Origin: Acorus gramineus
Lineage: Eukaryota > Streptophyta > Magnoliopsida > Acorales > Acoraceae
Length of the DNA stretch: 64,000 nucleotides
Direction of reading: 5' to 3'
NCBI GenBank assembly: GCA_030737835.1
Contig: CM060854.1
Location: forward strand, 9,820,690 to 9,884,689
Shown piece after piece: positions 1 to 10,927 of the stretch (positions are counted from its first letter, which is position 1; each line of letters opens with the position of its first letter). The position numbers and the translations under genes are program-made. The notes beneath the pieces are model-generated. The model worked only from the letters and a program-made list of their open reading frames with translations, was not told the DNA's origin and did no database searches.

Positions 1-780
1 TAATTAGTTCAGTCCAGCTGGCCACTCTAGACAAATAAAATCATTACCGTCTATTATTAATAAATCAAATAATAACCGTCGGTTATTGAACGGACGGTGC
101 TGATTTACTGTGTGCGTGGCCCTACTTAATCAATAAGGTGGTGGCCCACAGAAATAATTATATGAGAAAAAAAATAAAGAGAGATGGAAGTCACGCCAAC
201 TCTGTGACGAGGTGGGACCTACCTATCTTTAGTAGGTGAAATTTTGTGCGTTAGATCTTGATCGGACGGTGATCTTTAACACGAGAGCATTGTTTGTCAC
301 GTGAAGTGGGTGCTACGGTGGACTAGGGGGTGCATTTAAGGGAGGAAACATAGTCGATGTAGGCCGTACGATCGGATATCTTTTATCTCGTACGGATGGC
401 TAACACGTGTCCGTATCCAGACCTTCGTTGGAGCGATCTGGGCAGCACACGTGTCAGACAATCGGTTTACGTGTCATTTTCGCCTCGGGATTCGTGCACT
501 GTGGATGGCGTTTTTTCGGGGGCGGGTACAAGAAAACGCGGTGTTTTTTTTTTTTTTTTTTTACGTGGGAGTTGGTATTTTCACTCCGTTTTTTGGAGAG
601 GGATGGAGCGAGGATAGCAATTCTTGTACTGTCGCCGGAATCCGAGGAAGTTGAGTCATCGCGTCTGGTCTCGTGGCGGGAAACCGGATCAAGTGGCGAT
701 GGGTGGGGACCAAGTGGGTCGGATCTTTATTGGTAACTCCATTTTATATGAGCCTCTCACTTTTTAAGTAACTTAATAAA
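1..780. promoter_or_regulatory. Possible promoter-like region with ACGT/G-box cluster
   Basis: No gene is seen here. The stretch is less AT-rich than what follows. It carries three CACGTG palindromes (298-303, 404-409, 448-453) and two further ACGT cores (about 469 and 563) within 270 bp. Such clusters bind bZIP or bHLH factors in plant promoters. A gene leaving the window on the left (minus strand) would fit, but no coding sequence is visible to confirm it. The short open frames around 396-736 overlap one another and show no protein family, so I do not call them genes. A T-run lies at 543-562. Confidence 0.25.
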
Positions 781-1776
781 TTAACAATAATGATTTTTTT
801 GTCTCAATTATTAGACCCCATCCTAAATCCCATGAGGTGGCAAGTTTGAATTATCCATATTACCCTCCTAACTAATCTCACAGATATTTCCATAACCGAT
901 CTAATAAATGCTGAGGCAGTTACGATTTGGGGTGATTTATTTCCATTTTTCAAGATTCTATTCAATTGCACGATCAAAAAATTAAAAATCACGATTTTTT
1001 TTTTGTACAGATTGATACGTTGTAAAAACAAACATTAATTTCAATTTTTCATTCAGATTTGATCGGCGGAGAAGAAAAGATTTCAACGTTTTTTATTTGT
1101 GTGATTTTGATTGGTGGTGCAATCTCTAAGTTAGGCTTTTTCGAACCCCAACAAAATCACGATTTACAATTTTTAAAAAATGTTACATGCATAAATAAGA
1201 TATTTTCAAAAAAAATATCTTATTTTTGTAAAAAAAAAAGTATGTATACTAAACAATTGAACAATATTTTTTTTTTATATAAAGTTAATTTTTATATATT
1301 ATTTAATAGTAAATAGGGTATGGAGAGAAGAAGATAAAAAAAAATGGTGAATTTATTAGGGGTGGTGTTGATATTTAAAAAAAAATTCATTTTTTTATAT
1401 TCATATCATAATTAATTTATTGGATTGCTTAAAAAGATAACAATAAATAGAGATTAACCAGTGTCCACACTCTGTTAACAAAACCCATAATTATAAAGGG
1501 CTTTTATTTTCACCCCATCTAGTATTCAATTGTGTGCATACAATTTTTTTTATAATATAAAATAACGTTATATATAAATCATTAAAAATTTGCTACAACA
1601 TGCATATTTAATTACAAATGGAACAATATATATTTTTTATATGTCTTATTATATGTTTACAGTTTATTAAATTTTTTTTATATTTATTAAAAATTAATTA
1701 ATGCAATTTAAAAGATAGCGATTTATATTTTTTACACATTGTTTATTACTTTTACAAAAATTAAAATATGTATCAT
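781..1776. other. AT-rich intergenic, nothing recognised
   Basis: Very AT-rich sequence with many A and T runs. No open frame with recognisable protein content, RNA gene or bounded transposon was seen. Confidence 0.5.
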
Positions 1777-1785
1777 TTAATTTTT

Positions 1786-2665
1786 GGGTTAAAGATATAT
1801 AAGTCCCTATAAACATGGGAAAAACCATATAAGTCCCTATTAAAATTGAGACAGACGTACAAGTCCCTGAAAACTCAGAAAAATCCAATTATCATCCCTG
1901 AGTTAAATTTCCATCCAAACTTAATGGAATATTCCCAGAATATTCCATCACATGTAATTGTGTTGACATTGAAGTCCTTATAAACAGTCATAAAGAAAAT
2001 TAATCCCTGTAAAAGAAAAAATTGTCTCTAAAAGACTTTTACATTTAATTGAATAGACATTACAGTATTTATAAATAATCGTAAAGACAAATTGGTCCCT
2101 GTAAAAGAAAAATACCCCTGAAGGATTTTTACATTTAATTGTGTAGACATTGCACTCTTTATAATCAATCACACTCCACCTGAAGATCATAATTTGGATG
2201 TAAAACCAATATTTTAACCGGTAGAATGCATTCTTCACGGGCATTTTGGTCTTTTATAGGGACCATTTTGTCTTTGCGATTATTTATAAGGACTGTAATG
2301 TTTATCTAATTAAATGTAAAAATCTTTTAGGGACAATTTTATCTTTTACAGGGATTAATTTGTCTTTATGATTGTTTATAGGGACTGCAATGTGTACACA
2401 ATTTAATGTAAAAGTCTTTCAGGGACAATTTTATCTTTTGCATGGACTAATTTGTCTTTATGACTGTTTATAAGAACTTCAATGTCTATACAATTATATG
2501 TGATGGAATATTCTGAGAATATTCCGTTAAGTTTGGATGGAAATTTAACTCAGGGATGATAATTGGGTTTTTCTGAATTTTCAAGGACTCGTACGTCTGT
2601 CCTAATTTTAATAGAAACTTATATGAATTTTTTCATGTTTGTAGGGACTTAGATGTCTTTAACCC
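1786..2665. mobile_element. Mutator-like MITE with ~400-bp inverted arms
   Basis: A non-autonomous DNA transposon. The left arm (from 1786) and right arm (to 2665) are imperfect inverted copies over roughly 400 bp, starting GGGTTAAAGA and ending TCTTTAACCC. The element is flanked by a perfect 9-bp direct repeat TTAATTTTT (1777-1785 and 2666-2674), the target duplication length typical of Mutator-like elements. The outer left arm carries AAGTCCCT at 1801, 1831 and 1861, an exact 30-bp spacing. The right arm mirrors this, with ACT cores at 2587, 2617 and 2647. There is no transposase; short open frames inside are not genes. Confidence 0.85.
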
Positions 2666-2739
2666 TTAATTTTTTTAACTGAAAAAATGACTTAATCCAA
2701 AATTTCCGATTGCCACAATTTACAGTTCTCTGTCTGTTT

Positions 2740-3140
2740 TTTTTTTCCTCCTCCTTCCACTGTCCCCACACACAACCACCATTATCCTCCCTTCACCTCT
2801 CCCTCCTCCTGTCACCGCACATCCTCCGTCACCCCCTCCATCTCTCAACAAAATTTTCTGAAATTTAAGTTAGAAAAAAATTTCAAAAACTTAATTTGAT
2901 GATAATGATCATGAAATTGTCATAAATTTGGCCAAGGATTCCACCAAACTGAGCACTTGTCAAGGTCAGCCCTGGTCATCGCACACCACCACCACCTCCT
3001 AGTGAAGTCACATATCATCGCCGCCACCACCACCACCTCCTCCACCTTTTCATCCTCCATCGTCACCACACATCACCGCCACCACCTCCTCCACCACCAC
3101 CACCACCACTACTTCAACTGCCTACACCACCACCTCTTTG
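2740..3140. repeat. Pyrimidine-rich and CCA/CAC simple repeats
   Basis: A CT-rich stretch leads into imperfect CCACCA triplet repeats between about 2980 and 3135. A short frame here encodes mostly His, Thr and Ser because of the triplets and is not evidence of a gene. Nothing was recognised from 3141 to 3890. Confidence 0.6.
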
Positions 3141-4340
3141 TTTTGATTGGGTTGGTGGCCGGGGATGGATTTTTATGAGTTTAATGGTTTTCAGGTCCTT
3201 TTGGATATAGGAGGTGCCAAATCCCCCTTTGTTATATGTGACGGAAGGGAAAACCAAAGCTGGCCGGGGTGCGTTAATGAAGCTTTCCATCACTGTCTAA
3301 TGGGTGTATATAAGCCTCAACAGGGCGATAATAACGAACTGATAGAGACATAGCCCACTGGTATACCAACCAGTGTTTTGATACGTTAGGATGTGATTTA
3401 CTTGTAATTAGAATGCCACACAGAATATATGAGATATGTGAGAATATATACAGTTATATATTTTTATTAATAAGACATATAATTTTTAAATATATTAAAA
3501 AAAATATTAAAGACATATATGTAAAAAAAAAAATATGTTAAAGACTTCAAGATATTTTATTTTAACAAAATTATTACAATATAAAAGATATTTTTAGATA
3601 GTTTAGATCACCAATATATACATTTAAAAACACTCAAGAGATTTATCTCAATTATATTTATTATTATAAAGACACACCCACGTGTCAATTATAATAAATA
3701 AATAAATAAACAAAAGATCACATTTGTAAAAAAAAAAAACCGAAAGAACATGTGTCAATGCATTACAATCGGATAATGCTTTAATTTGTGTGAGTGTGTG
3801 AGAGAGAGAATCATAGACTTCAGTTCAAAGAAGTGGTAGGTGAGCTGCTTGTGAGTTGGTGTACTAAACAGAGTGACTAGGACAGAGAAAACAGAGAGTG
3901 AGTGAGACAGAGAAGTGGAGGTCGGCGGTTCGGGGAGATCGCTGCGGCCTACGGTGGGCTGGAGGAGGAGAAGAAGATGATCAAAAGAGGAGCAGGCGAT
4001 CAAAGAAGCAGGGAAGGTCGCTGTGACCTGGGGTGATCGGAGGAAGAGGAGTCGATCGAAGAAGAAGGGGAGGTCGCTGCGGTGGTGGTCGGAGGAGCAG
4101 TCAATCGAAGAAGGAGACCCACCCCTTCGTTAGGGCTGACCCACCCCGTCCCGTTTAAATTTTCTGAACCTGTGCGACTGCTTATATGCGGGTTCGGTTT
4201 TTGAGCGCCTATGCGGGTAGAACCCGCATATAGGTCATTTTTGGCCTACGTGGTTTGATAGCCTTATTGAATCGCCTGTGCGGCCACATGTACTGCTTTT
4301 CCGAACACTCACACCAACAAAACCCAGTTCAAAGGCCATG
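3141..4340. other. Intergenic; purine-rich degenerate repeats 3900-4110
   Basis: No gene recognised. Between about 3900 and 4110 a purine-rich segment repeats related words such as GATCGAAGAAG and GGAGGTCGCTG at irregular spacing. 4140-4300 is GC-richer with no recognised content. Confidence 0.4.
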
Positions 4341-4344
4341 ATCA

Positions 4345-4440
4345 CATATTTTTTTTACCTGTTGAAAGCAGGACTCGAAACCACTACCTCCACCCAGTGG
4401 GGGGTGTCCTCTTACCACTGCGGCAAGCAGTGGGGATTTA
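4345..4440 (-). mobile_element. tRNA-derived SINE
   Basis: Read on the minus strand, the segment carries two pol III promoter-like boxes in tRNA order: an A-box region around GCCGCAGTGGTAAG and a B box GGTTTCGAGTCC about 40 bases downstream. An A-run tail (T-run on plus, about 4350-4357) sits at the 3' end. This is the architecture of plant tRNA-derived SINEs. No cloverleaf forms, so it is not a tRNA gene. The exact ends and target duplication were not resolved. Confidence 0.55.
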
Positions 4441-4489
4441 GGTTCATTGTGTAGTTGAGAATAGGTAACAGAGGCCAACAAAGATGGCA

Positions 4490-4790
4490 GGTTTGGACTA
4501 TAATGGATTTTATTATAGTGCGTTGATACACGTAGTCCTGTTTGTAGTCTTGTCTATAGTTCGATACACTATAATAATACAGTATATATTACATTATCAT
4601 AGTGCATGACATGATTTTTGTTTTTCATTTTTTCAACTAAAAAAAATATATGCTAATGTATCTAAGTATATATATCATTTCATATAACAGTATACACTTA
4701 AAAAAATATATATATAATAATTTTTTTTTAAAATGTGAACTGTAATTAGAGTTGTAACAGAGGGTGTATGTATCTTTTTCCTTTATTGAA
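4490..4790 (+). repeat. Dispersed repeat family E, copy 1
   Basis: One of four related AT-rich copies in this window (others at 24541-25312, 54818-55080 on minus, and 60484-60765). Shared parts are a stretch of TACACTATnATA-like words, a T-run followed by TTTTTCAA and A-rich sequence, TATATTTCATTTTATATAA, and an end near GGCTGnAnnGGG. Fuller copies end in imperfect inverted repeats near TGATAYRYYCAGYC, so this is probably a non-autonomous DNA transposon. This copy is diverged. Confidence 0.45.
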
Positions 4791-4864
4791 AGAGTCACTC
4801 ATCTCACGCACCATCTTGGACATACAACGGGCTGGGATGAGGTGATCCTTTGGGAGGAATATCT

Positions 4865-5382
4865 TGATGCAGAACGGGTGGCGGACGCGTTCCAAGAGCG
4901 ATGAACCCGAAAGGGTCCATTTGAGATTTCCAAATATTTACAGAAAAACCGGCTAGTAGAAATATGGCGCCCCGAACTCGGAATCGCTTGAAATTTTTAC
5001 TGGAGGTAGATATCGAGGAGATCTACAAAAGTTGTCGCTACGCCACAACACGCGCTTATTTTTCCATTTTTCCCATTTTTCGGCCCTCAAAATGGCCTTT
5101 TTGCTATTTTTAGTAACATTTTAGATTATGCATATCTCCTTCATAATAATCCGGATTTGACTGAAATCAAATCCGAAGATCTTCTAAGATCCTCTAGAGT
5201 TAGTTATAACAAATTTTCGTTTTTGCTATTTTTAGTAACTTTTTAGTATAAAAGGGATATTTGTAATTTAGGGTTAGCAGTTTTATAATATATTTCTGAG
5301 TTTTATTATTCTCTTTGAGAATTGTGGTTTGTTGAAGGATCTCAACGCTTGTTGGATCTTTGTTTAGTTTTTCGCTGCGTTA
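4865..5382 (+). repeat. 5' LTR of the Ty3/gypsy element
   Basis: Begins TGATGCAGAACGGG and ends TCGCTGCGTTA, directly before the primer binding site. It is nearly identical to 9882-10404. A TATAAAAGGG motif near 5247 is a likely TATA box for the element transcript. The first 39 bases correspond to the last codons and stop of the polyprotein, because in the 3' copy the coding frame runs into the LTR. Confidence 0.93.
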
Positions 5383-5384
5383 GG

Positions 5385-5396
5385 TGGTATCAGAGC
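5385..5396 (+). promoter_or_regulatory. Primer binding site (initiator Met-tRNA)
   Basis: TGGTATCAGAGC, complementary to the 3' end of plant initiator methionine tRNA, lies two bases after the 5' LTR. This is the usual minus-strand priming site of plant Ty3/gypsy elements. Confidence 0.9.
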
Positions 5397-5415
5397 GAGG
5401 ATTTGCCTTGTTGTG

Positions 5416-6525
5416 ATGGCAAATAACGGAGGGGGAGACGACCAATCTAATGACGCTGGTCGTGGATTGGAGGATCTGTGGAAGGCGGTCGAGGAACAGC
5501 GAGATCAAATGCAGGAGATCCGTACGATGATCGCTGGCCTAAACCTCAACGCCAACAACAGGCATCCTGAAGGTGATAGGAGACGCGCCGAGGGAATTGC
5601 CCAAGGCCGACCTATTGCTCAAAACACCGTTCGACGTCCCAATCGTTATCAACCTGATGATGAGGAAGACTCGGATGATGAAGGTGACGGGTTTCAAGTA
5701 TATCAGCCGAGAGGGCGGCGTATGGAACACAATGATTACCGATTGAAGGCAGATATCCCGTACTTCAATGGTAATATGCAGATCGAGGATTTTCTCGATT
5801 GGATCTCAGAGGTCGAAAGATTCTTTGAGATGATGGAGGTCCCAGAAGAAAAGATGATCAAATTGGTGGCTTTTCGATTGAAGAGCGGTGCAGCCGTTTG
5901 GTGGGATCAACTCCAGAAGACTCGGCAGCGACAAGGGAAGGCACCTATTCGTTCATGGAGGCGGATGAAGCCACTAATGTTGGAACGATTTCTTCCACCA
6001 GATTATGAACAATATCTATTCCAACTATATCAGAACTGTCGCCAAGGTAATCGATCGGTATTTGATTATACTGCTGAGTTTTTGAGGCTTCCGGATAGAA
6101 ATAACATCGCAGAAACCGATGGACAACGTGTGGCCCGATACCTTAACGGGTTAAAGCCTTGGATCCGAGATCGGATTGGCTTACACGTGGTGTGGACCAT
6201 CGAGGAAGCCAATAACATGGCGCTGAAGGCAGAACTCATGGACCAGAAACCCGGAAGTTCGTCAAACTTTCGCAGAAGCAACCCAGATTCTGTCCCTTCC
6301 TCTGACAAAGGAAAGGGTCTGGCATCTCAAACTCCGTTCAATCAGACGAGAACTCCATCCAAGGGTGCGAACAATGAATCAGGTGGTTTCAATCAAACCA
6401 CTGTTCCAGCAAATCGTACTGCACCAAGAATCCAAACCCTTATGCTAAGCCTATACCAGGCAATTGCTATCGATGTGGAAAGCCAGGACATCGTTCTAAC
6501 GTATGTCCAGAACGCAAGACCGTGA
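5416..6525 (+). CDS. gag: Gag capsid region, Ty3/gypsy
   Basis: Structural protein of the retrotransposon that forms the virus-like particle and packages RNA. The first ATG is at 5416, 20 bases after the primer site. An acidic linker ([10 protein letters not shown]) is followed by the retrotransposon gag domain at roughly residues 115-215, including the [13 protein letters not shown] and AAVWWDQL segments. The normal C-terminal zinc knuckle is not in this frame: CX2CX4HX4C ([14 protein letters not shown], 6465-6506) is read in the pol frame. The frame therefore changes just upstream, in the short A-run near 6426-6428, consistent with loss of one base. The last ~30 residues of this frame are out-of-frame sequence. 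Confidence 0.88.
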   Translation: MANNGGGDDQSNDAGRGLEDLWKAVEEQRDQMQEIRTMIAGLNLNANNRHPEGDRRRAEGIAQGRPIAQNTVRRPNRYQPDDEEDSDDEGDGFQVYQPRGRRMEHNDYRLKADIPYFNGNMQIEDFLDWISEVERFFEMMEVPEEKMIKLVAFRLKSGAAVWWDQLQKTRQRQGKAPIRSWRRMKPLMLERFLPPDYEQYLFQLYQNCRQGNRSVFDYTAEFLRLPDRNNIAETDGQRVARYLNGLKPWIRDRIGLHVVWTIEEANNMALKAELMDQKPGSSSNFRRSNPDSVPSSDKGKGLASQTPFNQTRTPSKGANNESGGFNQTTVPANRTAPRIQTLMLSLYQAIAIDVESQDIVLTYVQNARP

Positions 6526-9437
6526 ATCTAGTAGAAGAAGGCGACAATGATGATGTGGGAGATGAAGAATTTGATGAAGATCTTACATATGAGGGTGCTG
6601 AGTTCGCGGAGGAGGACGGAGATCGAGTCAGCCTTGTCGTACAACGATTGTTATATTCTCCGAAACACGAGGACTCCAATCAACGACACACTATTTTCAG
6701 ATCTTGTTGTTCCATCAATAAGAAGGTCTGCGATTTGATCGTAGATAGTGGGAGCTGCGAAAACTTTGTGGCGAAAAAGCTGGTGGATCACATGAAGTTA
6801 CCAACAGAGAAGCATCATACCCCTTATTCTATAGGCTGGATCAAGAAAGGACCGACGGTGAAGGTAACAGAAATTTGTAGAATTCCTATTTCAATTGGTA
6901 AATATTATCAAGATGAAGTGCTTTGCGATGTGGTGGACATGGATGCTAGCCATGTGTTGTTAGGGAGACCCTGGCAATATGATGTTGACATCACTTATAG
7001 GGGACGAGACAACACCTACATGTTCTTTTGGAAGTCACATAAAATTGCGATGGCCCCCTCAGGACTTCAACCAGCCAACAAAGGCCATAAGGTCGATGGT
7101 CGATCACTATTGACAATCGCCGAATCCGAAGCAGAGTTCATGGCAGATGCAAGGGAAGCAAAGGGAGTCTATTGTATGGTTGTTAGATCTCTTGTGGTGG
7201 AAGAACGAGAAGAAATTCCAGCGGTGATATCCCCTAGCATTAAGTCATTACTGGAGGATTTCAGAGAACTTGTTTCTGAAGAATTACCTGATAAGCTACC
7301 ACCATTGAGAGATATTCAACATCACATAGATCTTATTCCTGGAGCAAGTTTGCCTAATCTGCCCCATTATCGGATGAGTCCGAAAGAGTGTGAGATTCTG
7401 AGAGAACAAATAGAAGGCCTGCTACAAAAGGGGTTCATCCGTGAGAGCATGAGTCCTTGTGCCGTTCCTACCTTGCTGGTACCCAAGAAAGATGGAAGTT
7501 GGCGCATGTGCGTGGACAGTAGAGCCATCAACAGAATCACCGTCAAGTACCGATTTCCTATCCCCCGTTTAGACGACATGCTGGACATGTTGGAGGGCTC
7601 GAAGCTGTTTACAAAGATCGATTTACGCAGCGGGTATCATCAGATTCGGATCCGACCTGGGGATGAATGGAAGACGGCGTTCAAAAACAAGGATGGATTG
7701 TATGAGTGGCTGGTGATGCCTTTTGGTCTGTCTAATGCACCTAGCACCTTCATGCGTGTGATGAACCAGGTATTACGACCTTTTGTGGGTAAATTTGTTG
7801 TGGTATACTTTGATGATATACTCATATACAGTCCAGCTGAGGAAGAACACCTAGATCATGTGCGTCAGGTGTTAACGGTTTTGCGAGAAAATCAATTATT
7901 TATTAACTTGAAGAAATGCAATTTTATGACTAGTAGCCTCTTATTCCTGGGATATATAGTATGTGCTGAAGGAATTCATGTAGATGAAGAGAAGGTGCGA
8001 GCAATCAGGGAGTGGCCTACACCTAAGACCGTTGGAGATGTTCGGAGTTTCCATGGTCTTGCCACTTTCTATCGACGATTTGTTCGGAACTTCAGTACCA
8101 TTATGGCGCCGATTACGGAGTGCATGAAGAAAGGAAAATTCCTATGGGGTGAAGCCGCAGAAAGGAGTTTTGCATTAATCAAGGAGAAATTATGCACCGC
8201 ACCAGTCCTTGCTCTGCCCAGCTTTGAGAAGATATTTGAGGTGGAGTGCGATGCTAGCGGCGTCGGCGTAGGTGCTGTTCTTTCACAAGAGAAGAGGCCG
8301 GTCGCGTTCTTTAGCGAAAAGTTGAGCGAGGCACGACAGAAATGGAGCACATATGATCAAGAGTTTTATGCCGTGGTGCGCGCCTTGAAACAATGGGAAC
8401 ATTATTTGATTCAGCGAGAATTCGTGCTATATTCTGATCATCAAGCCTTAAAGTTTCTGAACAACCAGAAACACGTGGACAAGATGCACATCAGGTGGTC
8501 TACTTTTCTTCAAAAATTTCCTTTTGTTATTCGTCATAAATCTGGTGCTACTAATAGAGTTGCTGATGCATTGAGTCGTCGAGCCAACGTATTGATGACG
8601 ATATCCCATGAGATCGTGGGCTTCGAGTGCTTGAAGGATTTATATGATGAAGATGATGATTTTAAAGACATTTGGACTAAGTGCGGACAGAACCAGGCCG
8701 TTAATGATTTCCACATCACTGACGGATATCTATTTCGAGGGAATCAATTGTGCATCCCAAGATCTTCTCTGAGGGAGAAATTGATTCGTGATTTACATGG
8801 TGGCGGCTTGAGCGGACATTTGGGCCGAGACAAGACCATTACCAGTTTAGAAGAGAGGTATTTCTGGCCTAAGTTGAAGAAAGATGTCGGGATCGTTGTT
8901 AAGAAGTGTTACATCTGTCAAACCTCCAAAGGTCAGTCCCAAAATACTGGTCTTTACATGCCTTTACCTATTCCTAATGGTGTTTGGGAAGACTTGTCTA
9001 TGGATTTTGTGTTGGGTCTTCCTCGTACCCAAAGAGGCGTAGATTCTGTGTTCGTAGTGGTCGACAGGTTCTCGAAGATGGCTCACTTCATCCCTTGTCA
9101 CAAGACGTCAGACGCCTCTCATATTGCGCGATTATTCTTCCGCGAGGTAGTTCGTTTACATGGAGTTCCTCAGTCCATCACTTCTGATCGTGATACGAAA
9201 TTCCTTAGTCATTTTTGGGTGACATTGTGGAAGATGTTCGATACTTCATTGAACCGTAGCAGTACTGCACATCCCCAATCTGATGGCCAGACGGAGGTAA
9301 CAAACAGAACCTTGGGTAACATGATTCGTAGCATTTGTGAGACAAACCCAAACAGTGGGATCACGCGCTACCACAAGCAGAGTTTGCATACAATAGTGCT
9401 GTTCATCGTTCGACAGAAAAGTCTCCTTTTGCACTAG
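6432..9437 (+). CDS. pol: Pol: zinc knuckle, protease, RT, RNase H, integrase core
   Basis: Enzymatic polyprotein for replication and integration of the element. In order: nucleocapsid zinc knuckle (6465-6506), aspartic protease with DSG at 6744, reverse transcriptase with the YFDD active site at 7806-7817, RNase H starting ECDASG (Asp at 8250), the integrase HHCC finger (His 8796 and 8817, Cys 8907 and 8916), and the integrase core with Asp 9003, Asp 9186 and Glu 9294, giving D-D-35-E spacing. All catalytic residues listed are present. At about 9339 the frame shifts, consistent with loss of one G from a GG pair, and the last ~30 residues of this frame are out-of-frame. There is no stop between 6432 and 9437. 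Confidence 0.92.
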   Translation, partial: PNPYAKPIPGNCYRCGKPGHRSNVCPERKTVNLVEEGDNDDVGDEEFDEDLTYEGAEFAEEDGDRVSLVVQRLLYSPKHEDSNQRHTIFRSCCSINKKVCDLIVDSGSCENFVAKKLVDHMKLPTEKHHTPYSIGWIKKGPTVKVTEICRIPISIGKYYQDEVLCDVVDMDASHVLLGRPWQYDVDITYRGRDNTYMFFWKSHKIAMAPSGLQPANKGHKVDGRSLLTIAESEAEFMADAREAKGVYCMVVRSLVVEEREEIPAVISPSIKSLLEDFRELVSEELPDKLPPLRDIQHHIDLIPGASLPNLPHYRMSPKECEILREQIEGLLQKGFIRESMSPCAVPTLLVPKKDGSWRMCVDSRAINRITVKYRFPIPRLDDMLDMLEGSKLFTKIDLRSGYHQIRIRPGDEWKTAFKNKDGLYEWLVMPFGLSNAPSTFMRVMNQVLRPFVGKFVVVYFDDILIYSPAEEEHLDHVRQVLTVLRENQLFINLKKCNFMTSSLLFLGYIVCAEGIHVDEEKVRAIREWPTPKTVGDVRSFHGLATFYRRFVRNFSTIMAPITECMKKGKFLWGEAAERSFALIKEKLCTAPVLALPSFEKIFEVECDASGVGVGAVLSQEKRPVAFFSEKLSEARQKWSTYDQEFYAVVRALKQWEHYLIQREFVLYSDHQALKFLNNQKHVDKMHIRWSTFLQKFPFVIRHKSGATNRVADALSRRANVLMTISHEIVGFECLKDLYDEDDDFKDIWTKCGQNQAVNDFHITDGYLFRGNQLCIPRSSLREKLIRDLHGGGLSGHLGRDKTITSLEERYFWPKLKKDVGIVVKKCYICQTSKGQSQNTGLYMPLPIPNGVWEDLSMDFVLGLPRTQRGVDSVFVVVDRFSKMAHFIPCHKTSDASHIARLFFREVVRLHGVPQSITSDRDTKFLSHFWVTLWKMFDTSLNRSSTAHPQSDGQTEVTNRTLGNMIRSICETNPNSGITRYHKQSLHTIVLFIVRQKSLLLH

Positions 9438-9921
9438 TATATATTTCTGTCCCAAAACATGCTGTGGACTTAGTACGACTACCTAAAGGCCCGGGGTGAG
9501 TGTTGCAGCGGAGGCTATGGCAGAACAAGCTCATGCCATGCAAGAAGAAGTAAAAAAAAAGCTCGAGCAAACCAATGCGAAGTACAAAGCGGCCGCCGAC
9601 AAGCATCGACGTTCCAAATTATTCAAGGAAGGCGATTATGTCATGGTTTTCTTGCGCAAGGAGAGGTTTCCAGTGGGAAGCTACAACAAACTGAAGCCCA
9701 AGAAATATGGCCCGTACAAGGTTTTGAAGAAGATCAATGATAATGCATATGTCATTGAACTACCAACAAACATGGGCATTTCTCGAACTTTCAATGTGGC
9801 AGATTTATACGAGTATTATGAGGAAGAACCTCTCTATCCAGATCCTAACTCGAGGTCGAGTTCTTTCGAAGTGGAAGGGACTGATGCAGAACGGGTGGCG
9901 GACGCGTTCCAAGAGCGATGA
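9341..9921 (+). CDS. Integrase C-terminal part, frame-broken, ends in 3' LTR
   Basis: Continuation of pol after the frame break near 9339. 9341-9494 encodes the end of the integrase core in one frame. A further one-base loss in the G-run near 9494-9497 moves the remainder to a third frame, 9496-9921, which holds a coiled helix region and the GPY/F module ([21 protein letters not shown] begins about 9705). No chromodomain is evident. The final 12 codons and the stop (9919-9921) lie inside the 3' LTR, which starts at 9882. Coding overlap with the LTR has been reported for CRM-clade chromoviruses. Confidence 0.8.
9868..9881 (+). other. Polypurine tract
   Basis: GAAGTGGAAGGGA lies directly before the 3' LTR and fits the plus-strand primer of reverse transcription. 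It is also coding (end of pol). Confidence 0.75.
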
Positions 9922-10404
9922 ACCCGAAAGGGTCCATTTGAGATTTCCAAATATTTACAGAAAAACCGGCTACTAGAAATATGGCGTCCTGAACTCGGAA
10001 TCGCTTGAAATTTTTACTGGAGGTAGATATCGAGGAGATCTACAAAAGTTGTCGCTATGCCACAACACGCGCTTATTTTTCCATTTTTCCCATTTTTCGG
10101 CCCTCAAAATGGCCTTTTTGCTATTTTTAGTAACATTTTAGATTATGCATATCTCCTTCATAATAATCTGGATTTGACTGAAATCAAATCCGAAGATCTT
10201 CTAAGATCCTCTAGAGTTAGTTATAACAAATTTTCGTTTTTGCTATTTTTAGTAACTTTTTAGTATAAAAGGGATATTTGTAATTTAGGGTTAGCAGTTT
10301 TATAATATATTTTTCTGAGTTTTATTATTCTTTTTTAGAATTGTGGTTTGTTGAAGGATCTCTCAACGCTTGTTAGATCTTTATTTTAGTTTTTCGCTGC
10401 GTTA
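9882..10404 (+). repeat. 3' LTR of the Ty3/gypsy element
   Basis: Same ends as the 5' LTR (TGATGCAG to GCTGCGTTA). It differs mainly by C-to-T changes and small T/TC insertions, and contains the polyprotein stop at 9919-9921. Confidence 0.93.
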
Positions 10405-10409
10405 TATTT

Positions 10410-10919
10410 TCTTGACATTTTCTACTAATTTTTTTTTTTATATAAAAAAGGACATAAGTGTTGTTTAACTACCTTTTATTGGAATTTTCAGAATAATATC
10501 ATGGGTGCTACTTATCATTTATTAGTATTTTTAGCATAATGACCGGTATAATAAATGCATTCCTTGTCACAGGATGATGATGCGTCCATAATTAAATTTA
10601 TAACTACATACTAATGAGTGATTTAGATATATAAGATGTGAGATATATAAGAAATGTTTATTAAATTCAAAAATAGTTTACTGGAGCTTACATAACATAG
10701 TATCTCATTTTCATCTCAACTTTTTGTTTATGGTAAGAAGTACAAGTACACATGTGTTTGTAGAGCAACTTCAAACATAATTTTGTCCCCAGTGATCATA
10801 TCACAACAATTCAAGATTTACCTGTGTTAAGATTCTCTAGCCTTAGGAAGGGTGGAGGATTAAGTCTTTTAATCCCTTCATCACTCCATTGTATTTTTTC
10901 TGCTTTTTTGGCTCCTTGT
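10410..10919. other. Intergenic, nothing recognised
   Basis: AT-rich sequence between the retrotransposon and the next MITE. No gene or bounded element seen. Confidence 0.4.
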
Positions 10920-10927
10920 CTTGTATT

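Larger units (their letters stand above)
4865..10404 (+). mobile_element. Ty3/gypsy LTR retrotransposon, CRM-like, nearly complete
   Basis: A 5.5-kb retrotransposon with two LTRs (518 and 523 bp), a primer binding site, gag, protease, reverse transcriptase, RNase H, integrase and a polypurine tract, all in plus orientation. The flanks TATCT (4860-4864) and TATTT (10405-10409) match at 4 of 5 bases, a plausible 5-bp target duplication. By my count the LTRs differ by about nine substitutions and three short indels (roughly 98% identity), so the insertion is fairly young. The reading frame ends inside the 3' LTR and there is no evident chromodomain, which recalls the CRM (centromeric) clade; a phylogeny would be needed. 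Three one-base frame breaks make this copy non-autonomous as read. Confidence 0.93.

Noticed and set aside
2957-3178. His/Thr-rich open frame
   Set aside because: Product of CCA/CAC triplet repeats; no conserved protein content.
4345-4440. tRNA gene suggested by A and B boxes
   Set aside because: No cloverleaf or acceptor stem; an A-rich tail follows, so a SINE is the better explanation. No true tRNA gene was seen in the window.
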